This document shows, piece after piece, positions 25,201 through 37,200 of a stretch of 64,000 bases of DNA. A program made the position numbers and the translations under genes. The notes beneath the pieces were generated by a model. That model ran no database searches. It was not told the origin of the DNA and saw only the letters and a program-made list of their open reading frames with translations. Source of the stretch: Cepaea nemoralis (lineage: Eukaryota; Mollusca; Gastropoda; Stylommatophora; Helicidae); the NCBI GenBank assembly GCA_014155875.1, contig JACEFZ010001343.1:711001-775000 (forward strand), given 5' to 3'. Position 1 is the stretch's first letter; each line of letters opens with the position of its first letter.

Positions 25201-28200
25201 CTCTTGGTCTCCCTCTGTTCCTCCTGTCCAACCTTCCTGTAGTGACAACATATTCCAGCATCTTCTCTCTTGGTTTCCCTCTGTTCCTCCTGTCCAACCT
25301 TCCTGTAGTGACAACATATTCCAGCATCTTCTCTCTTGGTCTCCCTCTGTTCCTCCTGTCCAACCTTCCTGTAGTGACAACATATTCCAGGATCTTCTCT
25401 CCTGGTTTCCCTCTGTTCCTCCTGTCCAACCTTCCTGTAGTGACAACATATTCCAGCATCTTCTCTCTTGGTCTTCCTCTGTTCCTCCTGTCCAACCTTC
25501 CTGTAGTGACAACATATTCCAGCATCTTCTCTCTTGGTCTCCCTCTGTTCCTCCTGTCCAACCTTCCTGTAGTGACAACATATTCCAGCATCTTCTCTCT
25601 TGGTTTCCCTCTGTTCCTCCTGTCCAACCTTCCTGTAGTGACAACATATTCCAGCATCTTCTCTCTTGGTCTCCCTCTGTTCCTCCTGTCCAACCTTCCT
25701 GTAGTGACAACATATTCCAACCTTCCTGTAGTGACAACATATTCCAGCATCTTCTCTCTTGGTCACCCTCTGTTCTTCCTGTCCAACCTTCCTGTAGTGA
25801 CAACATATTCCAGCATCTTCTCTCTTGGTCTCCCTCTGTTCCTCCTGTCCAACCTTCCTGTAGTGACAACATATTCCAGCATCTTCTCTCCTGGTCTTCC
25901 TCTGTTCCTCCTGTCCAACCTTCCTGTAATGACAACATATTCCAGCATCTTCTCTCTTGGTCTTCCTCTGTTCCTCCTGTCCAACCTTCCTGTAGTGACA
26001 ACATATTCCAGCATCTTCTCTCTTGGTCTCCCTCTGTTCCTCCTGTCCAACCTTCCTGTAGTGACAACATATTCCAGCATCTTCTCTCTTGGTCTTCCTC
26101 TGTTCCTCCTGTCCAACCTTCCTGTAGTGACAACATATTCCAGCATCTTCTCTCTTGGTCTCCCTCTGTTCCTCCTGTCCAACCTTCCTGTAGTGACAAC
26201 ATATTCCAGCATCTTCTCTCTTGGTTTCCCTCTGTTCCTCCTGTCCAACCTTCCTGTCGTGACAACATATTCCAGCATCTTCTCTCTTGGTCTCCCTCTG
26301 TTCCTCCTGTCCAACCTTCCTTTAGTGACAACATATTCCAGGATCTTCTCTCCTGGTTTCCCTCTGTTCCTCCTGTCCAACCTTCCTGTAGTGACAACAT
26401 ATTCCATCATCTTCTCTTGGTCTTCCTCTGTTCCTCCTGTCCATCCTTCCTGTAGTGACAACATATTCCAGCATCTTCTCTCTTGGTCTCCCTCTGTTCC
26501 TCCTGTCCAACCTTCCTGTAGTGACAACATATTCCAGCATCTTCTCTCTTGGTTTCCCTCTGTTCCTCCTGTCCAACCTTCCTGTAGTGACAACATATTC
26601 CAGCATCTTCTCTCCTGGTCTTCCTCTGTTCCTCCTGTCCAACCTTCCTGTAGTGACAACATATTCCAGCATCTTCTCTCTTGGTCTCCCTCTGTTCCTC
26701 CTGTCCAACCTTCCTGTAGTGACAACATATTCCAACCTTCCTGTAGTGACAACATATTCCAGCATCTTCTCTCTTGGTCTCCCTCTGTTCTTCCTGTCCA
26801 ACCTTCCTGTAGTGACAACATATTCCAGCATCTTCTCTCTTGGTCTCCCTCTGTTCCTCCTGTCCAACCTTCCTGTAGTGACAACATATTCCAGCATCTT
26901 CTCTCCTGGTCTTCCTCTGTTCCTCCTGTCCAACCTTCCTGTAATGACAACATATTCCAGCATCTTCTCTCTTGGTCTTCCTCTGTTCCTCCTGTCCAAC
27001 CTTCCTGTAGTGACAACATATTCCAGCATCTTCTCTCTTGGTCTCCCTCTGTTCCTCCTGTCCAACCTTCCTGTAGTGACAACATATTCCAACCTTCCTG
27101 TAGTGACAACATATTCCAGCATCTTCTCTCCTGGTCTTCCTCTGTTCCTCCTGTCCAACCTTCCTGTCGTGACAACATATTCCAGCATCTTCTCTCTTGG
27201 TCTTCCTCTGTTCCTCCTGTCCAACCTTCCTTTAGTGACAACATATTCCTGAATCTTCTCTCCTGGTTTCCCTCTGTTCCTCCTGTCCAACCTTCCTGTA
27301 GTGACAACATATTCCAGCATCTTCTCTCTTGGTCTTCCTCTGTTCCTCCTGTCCAACCTTCCTGTAGTGACAACATATTCCAGCATCTTCTCTCTTGGTC
27401 TCCCTCTGTTCCTCCTGTCCAACCTTCCTGTAGTGACAACATATTCCAGCATCTTCTCTCTTGGTTTCCCTCTGTTCCTCCTGTCCAACCTTCCTGTAGT
27501 GACAACATATTCCAGCATCTTCTCTCTTGGTCTCCCTCTGTTCCTCCTGTCCAACCTTCCTTTAGTGACAACATATTCCAGCATCTTCTCTCCTGGTTTC
27601 CCTCTGTTCCTCCTGTCCAACCTTCCTGTAGTGACAACATATTCCAGCATCTTCTCTCTTGGTCTTCCTCTGTTCCTCCTGTCCAACCTTCCTGTAGTGA
27701 CAACATATTCCAGCATCTTCTCTCTTGGTCTCCCTCTGTTCCTCCTGTCCAACCTTCCTGTAGTGACAACATATTCCAGCATCTTCTCTCTTGGTTTCCC
27801 TCTGTTCCTCCTGTCCAACCTTCCTGTAGTGACAACATATTCCAGCATCTTCTCTCCTGGTCTTCCTCTGTTCCTCCTGTCCAACCTTCCTGTAGTGACA
27901 ACATATTCCAGCATCTTCTCTCTTGGTCTCCCTCTGTTCCTCCTGTCCAACCTTCCTGTAGTGACAACATATTCCAGCATCTTCTCTCTTGGTCTCCCTC
28001 TGTTCCTCCTGTACAACCTTCCTGTAGTGACAACATATTCCAGCATCTTCTCTCTTGGTCTCCCTCTGTTTTTCCTGTCCAACCTTCCTGTAGTGACAAC
28101 ATATTCCAGCATCTTCTCTCCTGGTCTCCCTCTGTTCTTCCTGTCCAACCTTCCTGTAGTTACAACATATTCCAGCATCTTCTCTCTTGGTCTCCCTCTG

Positions 28201-31200
28201 TTCCTCCTGTCCAACCTTCCTTTAGTGACAACATATTCCAGCATCTTCTCTCTTGGTCTCCCTCTGTTCCTCCTGTCCAACCTTCCTGTAGTGACAACAT
28301 ATTCCAGCATCTTCTCTCTTGGTCTCCCTCTGTTCCTCCTGTCCAACCTTCCTGTAGTGACAACATATTCCAGCATCTTCTCTCTTGGTCTCCTTCTGTT
28401 CCTCCTGTCCAACCTTCCTGTAATGACAACATATTCCAGCATCTTCTCTCTTGGTCTTCCTCTGTTCCTCCTGTCCAACCTTCCTGTATTGACAACATAT
28501 TCCAACCTTCCTGTAGTGACAACATATCCCAACCTTCCTGTAGTGACAACATATTCCAACCTTCCTGTAGTGACAACATATTCCAGCATCTTCTCTCTTG
28601 GTCTCCCTCTGTTCCTCCTGTCCAACCTTCCTGTATTGACAACATATTCCAGCATCTTCTCTCTTGGTCTCCCTCTGTTCCTCCTGCCCAACCTTCCTGT
28701 AGTGACAACATATTCCAGCATCTTCTCTCTTGGTTTCCCTCTGTTCCTCCTGTCCAACCTTCCTGTAGTGACAACATATTCCAGCATCTTCTCTCTTGGT
28801 CTCCCTCTGTTCCTCCTGCCCAACCTTCCTGTAGTGACAACATATTCCAGCATCTTCTCTCTTGGTTTCACTCTGTTCCTCCTGTCCAACCTTCCTGTAG
28901 TGACCACATATTCCAGCATCTTCTCTCTTGGTCTCCCTCTGTTCCTCCTGTCCAACCTTCCTGTAGTGACAACATACTCCAGCATCTTCTCTCTTGGTCT
29001 CCCTCTGTTCTTCCTGTCCAACCTTCCTGTAGTGACCACATATTCCAGCTTTCCTCTTCTCATGACATGCCCAAAGAATGTAGACTATCTTCCTCACCAC
29101 TTCCTGGACACAAATCTAACATGCTGACATAGTGGTTCTCAACCTTTTTTGGTTCATGCCCCCCCCCCCTTTACTGTATGTTCAGAACATCATTCCCCCC
29201 CCCCCCTTTCAAATTTCCTCCTTATAAATTCCCCCACCCCCACCCTTAAACAGTATACATAAAAATGGAAGCTAAATTTAATAACACATACTAGAACAAG
29301 TCTAGACATCTACATAAAACGTGATTTGCGGGTCTACTTACGTTATAAAACAAGTTCCATTAGGGCGAGAAGTACAGAACCGTAAAATTTAGAGGGAAAA
29401 ACAATATCAAGTAACTGGTTCTTGTATTAATGCGATCTTGAAATAATCTTAATTTCCCCCCCCCCCCCACCCCATAAAATTCCCCCATGGGGGGAATTCC
29501 CCACCAGTTGAGAACCACTGTGCTAACACAATCAACATGTTTGAAGAAGTGACTACATGACCATTCAGCAACTAATGACAAGAAGAAGAAATGGTAGCAT
29601 CTTATTTCAGGTCTCAATAAAAACAGAAATTTATTTTGCTTTCAATTAGTATTGTGCTTTCTCCACAGGATGAAGATGCTGTTCATTTTAGTAAACACAC
29701 TGGTTGTAAATCATGAACAGCGATTAAAACAATCACGAATAAACTACAAAGATTAATTAAATGGTGCTTGCGTAGACTAGAAAGATTACAATGGAATGAC
29801 AGAATCACCATGGTGGAGGTCACAGACAGAAATAAACAAACACCCGTGAATGAAGAGGTGATTAAAAGACTGGTGCTGAATAAGAAAACTGGAGAAAAGT
29901 ATAATTATATTACCTTATAAAACTCATAGGGCAAATAAAATACACAGATCATGGACCATTTCAGAATGACTAAAGAACAAATAAACAAACACATTTTATT
30001 TTCAGAGGGTTAAGAATTGGGCATGCAGGCCCGTCTGACATTCTGCCCTTCTTGTCTCTCTGCTCTCATACATTATTTCATTCATACATCAATTATGAAA
30101 CTAATTTAACCCTTTACAGGGCATAGCGGCCATTAGCGGCCGATCGCGTAGCAGCCGATTACGGCCGATACTATTATGCATTGTAAAAACGCGATCTCTC
30201 GGCTTTCCGACACTTCCGATGGCTACTTTCACTTTCGCCGATAGCTTGACAACATGGCCGCCATTTGTAAACGCGCTACAATGAATTTGAACAGACTTTT
30301 ACTGACTTTTTTTGATAGTTTTCGGGATTTTTACGCTATTTTTCAAAATGGATTTCGGCGATTCTTCAAGTGATAGCCGAGATTTCGCTCTGTTCAATTT
30401 AAATGACATTAAAGGGCACGAAATTGATTATTAATCGGAGCTAGATATCAGTGCAAAGCGTTACTTTGCATTAGCAGTCGTGAGTCGGACTTTAAAGAAA
30501 GTGATTATGATTCTGAAAATGTGTTTGTAAATTGCCATATAGGTGACGGAAAATCACAAACAACATGCCGTATTTCGTAAATATTTGAGTTCATATACGG
30601 ATTACCGGCAACAATCACGTGAGTAACATATTCTGCATGCTTTTCCCTTCATTGTGTTGTTTATTTAACTAAAATCGGTTGACTAACACCTTATTTGTGA
30701 TGTTTTTACTAACGCGACCCGAAATTTTACAGAACCTGAAAAAATCTTGCCCGTTCAGGGCTACAAAACGGACAAGCGTCTGCCCTGTAAAGGGTTAAAT
30801 GACAACAGAAACAATACCAGGAAAAATTTACGCCTCTGAACAGAAATGTTACAGAAAAATTCCTATAATACCTCGGGAGCTGGAACATGGAAAATAATAT
30901 TTACCCAGATCTGAACATGAAAGACAACTGGCTCATAAAAGGCATAAAATGCCATGCTTTAGCCACAGTGAACATCACAGTAGTTTAGAAAGAACAGTGA
31001 TGGACGTGCCTGGGAGAGGAGGCTGGGGTCAACCAACACAACTGTGGACACCAGACATTAAAGACACCATAGGCATCAAAATGCATGAGGCTGGAGAGCT
31101 GACAAAGGATCAAGAATCTTCTTGTGGGTTATCATAATTCTTAAAGAAGTGAATCAGTACAATTATCTCAGAACAGTTATAACATCTGATGGAGATGCAT

Positions 31201-34200
31201 TGAAGAGATTCGAACAAAAATCTCCATGACGAAGGTAGACTTTTGCAAGATGTAAAACATACTGACCAATAAAAAGATGTCACTTTCAACGAGAAAAAGA
31301 GTGTTGAGGTGCTACAAAGAACCTGTGCTTTTGTATGGATGTGAAGTGTGGACAATGAGCAAAAGGGTTGAAAAACACCTGATGGCTGTGGAAATGTGGT
31401 TTCTGAGGAAAATGCAAAGAATACCATGGACAGACAGAAAAACCAATGACCAAGTCCTACAAGAAACAAATGAAAATCATAAGCTGATTAGACAAATTAG
31501 GCATAGACAGTTACAATTTTTTTAATATATAATATATTATGAGAAGAAATAAATTGGAGAACTTGGTGACAACTGGCAAGATCGAGGGGAAGAGAAAAAG
31601 GGGAAGGCAGAGAAGTAAATACCTGGATGGCTTGGCCACATGGCATGGTCGAGACAAGAACACTGAGCTGATCCACGACTCTGGTGTTTGAGTGAGATGG
31701 CAAAACATGACCGCCCTTGCTTTTGGCATGGTACATGATGATCATTATCATCATAAGAGCATTGTAATGCAAAGAACTTGCTATATGATGAGGATGTAAG
31801 TACAAATGAGGAATATCCTTACATTGTACTGAACCTCCACCATAGGCAAACAATGTGAGGAGACTAAAGCATTTACTCAGATATCGGTGCTCAATTAAAG
31901 CGAACCTTTAACAAAAACCAATTGACAACAAGCATCTTACTTGGATGACCTCAAGGCTGGTTTCCCACAATCCTCAGCAAAAACTCCAAACTTATAGTAT
32001 GGATGCTCTTCATAATCCAGCATTTCGCCTTCCCTGACGTGTATTTCAGCTGCTCCTGTGACATTGTTGGTGACGAATATCTCAAAAGGCAATGGCTTTA
32101 CCCTTGGGTGCCGCTTGTTATTTGCAATGATGTATTTACAGATGTTGTCTGTGGAGTAGATGTTGTATCATTGTGGACTTCAAGTAAACATGTTCCCAGT
32201 CATTGTAAAATTGGTAAACTCAAAGTATAGGGCAGCTCTACATAATATAATACACAAAACCGCATCGAGTGAGATGCAAAAAACATGACCGCCCAAGCTT
32301 ATCGGCATGGCACATGATGGATGGATGGATGGATGGAGTAACAAACTCAGAGATTTGCTCTCATGATCAGATTTGCCATCTCAGTCTCCACACCTGCCTC
32401 TGATGTGTCTCCACCTTGAAGAGGTAGACGGGCTCGCATGTTCCAGTAACCTCAAGAGCTGTGCTGACGATAGTGCAGCTACCATTGGGTCTTCCATGTT
32501 AGACAGGTCAAGAGAAAGAAATCAGATGAAGAGAGACACAAACCCGCTGCCTTGTAGGTTGGTAGCCTTGAGACAGTCTAAGTCTAGAAAAAGTAAACCC
32601 AAAACAAATGCTTGTCAAAGTCGATGTACTGAGCCACAGGCTTGGTGAAACAGTGCAAGGAATTCACTAAATGGTATCAATCTCCATAGTGCTATTCAAA
32701 GATGTTCTTTGTCTGTCCATATTTCGGGCTCACTTCTACAAGCGTAATCTTGCATGTCCTTCGACATCAGGTTAGGAAAAGCTTCCTCAACACTGCCAAT
32801 GAGTAGGCTGTGTTAAAAGTTAAAGGTGAGAAGGTCAATGTCATTGCACCAGGTTTAACCCCCATCTGATTATGTCCCTCTCCGCAAAACTGCAAGCACA
32901 AAGCACAAACTCCTTAACTGCAGCTTTTACCCCTTGGGGTCGCCAGAAAAATGGTATTCTTGGTCTGAATGTTGCAGTCCAAACACAGACCTACAATCTT
33001 CAGAGCTGGAGGAAGATAGCTTGACTTCACCAGAGACCTGTGGGCTGTATACAAGGAGACATTCAACACTTCTGCTGTTCCACTAATCCATCACTTGTGG
33101 TGTCTGCCGTTTTCTCTGTTTCACTGTAGTTAGTTCAGTATTTATTTTTTTTTAAATAAAAGTTTGGCCTCGTTCAACAAGCTTCTTCAGTGTCAATTAT
33201 AATTGAGGTCCGTTTCTTTTTTGTTGATTTTGAGTCTCTCTCCTTTCTTTGTTCTATTTTGAGTTAGTCCTACGAAGGACTTTTCACAGTATCATGGTCC
33301 GCCTATCTTAGTGCATTTTCCAATCCCATGGGGAGGTCATGTTATTTTATGTTACTACTGCTAATATTTCACAGAGAAATAAACAATTAAGCTTACTTGC
33401 ACCCCCTGCTTCATCTGCATCAGTAGCTGCCAGTTCTGGTTTTAACTGGACAACTCTTTCATTCTCTCTGATCTCCCCATGAAATGCTGGTAGTCCATGG
33501 TCCTGAAGCTTGGACCAGATCACTGGCTTGTACTCATTCAACCCTGAAATGAATGGGAAAATGTTTCTCTACAAAAACATGCCAGACACAAAGACATAAA
33601 GATGTGTGTTACAGTTCAGATAAATAAACTGGACAATCATAGTCAAAAGCAGAGGTAGAAAAATCTAAACATAATTCAGGAGCAAACCGTTTTCTCAGGA
33701 GCCAGCATATTTTCTTCTGCAAATATAGGCTAAGATAATGATTGAATATTCAGATGTCAGGTTAACGTTTTCAGGCACCATGGCGGTCGAACATCATGGA
33801 TTTTTCCTACCCCTGATCAAGAGCCAGGTAGATGATCACAAAACACAGGGTCTGTGTAAGTTCACTGGCTGTCTGTCTACCACCCACATGCACTCAATCA
33901 ATCAATACAAGCTTAGCTTTTTCTGCTCCAGGCAATGCTATTTTGGAAAATAATAAGACTGGAAGAATAGGCATTGAAGTTAGTCACTCTTTGTATGTGA
34001 CTGAAGGACTTACATTTAACAAATAGGACAGAGAAATGTAAAGTAATAAATAGAACACAGATATGTATAGAAACAACTGGACATACACATGTAAAGTAAC
34101 AACTAGGGCAGAGACATGTAAAGTAACAACTAGGACACAGAAATGTAAAGTAACAACTAGGACACAGATATGTAAAGAAACAACTAGGACACAGACATGT

Positions 34201-37200
34201 AAAGTAACAACTAGGACACAGACATGTAAAGTAACAACTAGGACACATAAATGTAAAGTAACAACTAGGACACAGACATGTAAAGTAACAACTAGGACAC
34301 AGATATGTAAAGTAACAACTAGGACACAGATATGTAAAGTAACACCTAGGACACAGATATGTAAAGTAACAACTAGGACACACACATGTCAAGTAACAAC
34401 TAGGACACAGACATGTAAAGAAACAACTAGGACACAGACATGTAAAGAAACAACTAGGACACAGACATGTAAAGTAACACCTAGGACACAGATATGTAAA
34501 GTAACAATTAGGACACAGATATGTAAAGAAACAACTAGGACACAGATATGTAAAGTAACAACTAGGACACAGATATGTAAAGAACCAACTAGGACACAGA
34601 TATGTAAAGTAACACCTAGGACACAGATATGTAAAGTAACACCTAGGACACAGATATGTACAGTAACACCTAGGACACAGATATGTAAAGTAACACCTAG
34701 GACACAGACATGTAAAGTAACACCTAGGACACAGACATGTAAAGTAACACCTAGGACACAGACATGTAAAGTAACACCTAGGACACAAACATGTAAAGTA
34801 ACACCTAGGACACAGACATGTAAAGTAACACCTAGGACACAAACATGTAAAGTAACACCTAGGACACATATGTAAAGTAACACCTAGGACACAGACATGT
34901 AAAGTAACACCTAGGACACAGATATGTAAAGTAACACCTAGGACACAGATATGTCAAGTAACAACTAGGACACAAATCTAAAGTAACAATTAGGACACAG
35001 ATATGTAAAGTAACAATTAGGACACAGACATGTAAAGAAACAACTAGGACACAGATATGTAAAGTAACAACTAGGACACAGATATGTACAGTAACAATTA
35101 GGACACAGACATGTAAAGTAACACCTAGGACACAGACATGTACAGTAACACCTAGGACACAGATATGTAAAGTAACACCTAGGACACAGACATGTAAAGT
35201 AACACCTAGGACACAGACATGTAAAGTAACACCTAGGACACAGACATGTAAAGTAACACCTAGGACACAGACATGTAAAGTAACACCTAGGACACAAACA
35301 TGTAAAGTAACACCTAGGACACATATGTAAAGTAACACCTAGGACACAGACATGTAAAGTAACACCTAGGACACAGATATGTAAAGTAACACCTAGGACA
35401 CAGATATGTAAAGAAACAATTAGGACACAGACATGTAAAGTAACACCTAGGACACAGATATGTAAAGTAACAACTAGAACACAGATATGTAAAGTAACAA
35501 TTAGGACACAGATATGTACAGTAACACCTAGGACACAGACATGTAAAGTAACACCTAGGACACAGATATGTAAAGTAACAACTAGGACACAGATATGTAA
35601 AGAAACAATTAGGACACAGACATGTAAAGTAACACCTAGGACACAGATATGTAAAGAAACAACTAGGACACAGATATGTACAGTAACACCTAGGACACAG
35701 ATATGTACAGTAACACCTAGGAAACAGATATGTAAAGAAACAATTAGGACACAGATATGTACAGTAACACCTAGGACACTGATATGTAAAGAAACAATTA
35801 GGACACAGACATGTAAAGTAATAACTAGGACACAGAAATGTAAAGTAACAACTAGGACACAGATATGTACAGTAACACCTAGGACACATATATGTACAGT
35901 AACACCTAGGACACAGATATGTAAAGAAACAACTAGGACACAGACATGTAAAGAAACAACTAGGACACAGACATGTAAAGAAACAACTAGGACACAGACA
36001 TGTAAAATGACACCTAGGACACAGACATGTAAAGTAACACCTAGGACACAGATATGTAAAGAAACAACTAGGACACAGATATGTACAGTAACACCTAGGA
36101 CACAGATATGTACAGTAACACCTAGGACACAGATATGTAAAGAAACAACTAGGACACAGACATGTAAAGAAACAACTAGGACATAGACATGTAAAGAAAC
36201 AACTAGGACACAGACATGTAAAGTGACACCTAGGAATCAGGTATGTAAAGAAACAATTAGGACACAGACATGTAAAATGACACCTAGGAATCAGGTATGT
36301 AAAGAAACAACTAGGACAGACACATGTAAAGTAACAACTAACACAGAAACATGTAAACTAAACACTAGGACAAACATGTAAAGTAACAATTAGAACAGAC
36401 ACATGTAAAAGACGGTGTGTTCCATGCTCAGTCTTCATAGACTTAGATGGATAGGACACGTTAGGAGGATGGATGATGGTAGAATACCAAAGGACATCTT
36501 TTTTGGTGAATTACACATGGGATAAGAAATCTTAGGGTCGGCCTCTACTACGATACGAAGATGTGTGTAAGCGGGACATGATTGATACAGGCATTGATAA
36601 TGCACATTGGGAGCAAGTTGCCGCTGAACATGTTGCATGGAGGGCAAACATCAGAAATGGAATAAAGACAAAGGAGAAAATGATTGCAGATAAAGCACAC
36701 ACCAAGCGTGTGAGACATAAGATGGTGCATGATGGTGGAAATGACCATATTTTCACATGCATCCACTGTGGACAAACATTTACAGCACGAATTGGCCTTA
36801 TCAGCCACACTCGCCACCGCCATGGGTCGTAGTTATTAAACCTTTTTAAAGCACAATGTACCAAACTATCGTCTGTCAAGACGGAGAGGTGCCCATGTAT
36901 GTAAAGAAACAACTAGGGTAGAAATATGTAAACATAACAGAAGACAGGGCAAAGACATGTAAAAATAACTAGGGCTGATATGTGTAAAAATAACTAGGAC
37001 AGAGACATGTAAAGATGACAACTAAGGTAGAGACATGTAAAAATAACAACTAGGGCAGACATGCAAAAATAACAACTGGGACAGACATGTAAAAATAACT
37101 AGGATAGAGACGTGTGAAAATAACTAGGACAAAGACATGCAAAAATAAATAAAACTAGAAATGTAAAAATAACTAGGGCAGAGACATGTAAAAATAACTA

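Noticed and set aside
31277..31525. Small conserved protein gene
   Set aside because: The segment YGCEVWTMSKR...WFLRKMQRI is the standard post-RT region of LINEs, with frameshifts on both sides.
32373..32648. 91-codon plus-strand ORF in intron 2
   Set aside because: No recognisable domain, no splice or start context, surrounded by repeat remnants; not supported as a gene.
33913..35889. Cys/Val/Leu- and Thr/Lys-rich ORFs on both strands
   Set aside because: Translations of the 27-bp minisatellite; both strands are open only because the unit is divisible by three.
34030..36413. CRISPR-like regular repeats
   Set aside because: Units are contiguous with no unique spacers, and the genome is animal; these are minisatellites.
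36563..36832. Small zinc-finger gene (CCHH finger at the C-terminus)
   Set aside because: Upstream and C-terminal residues match the tail of a LINE ORF; it is a retrotransposon fragment.
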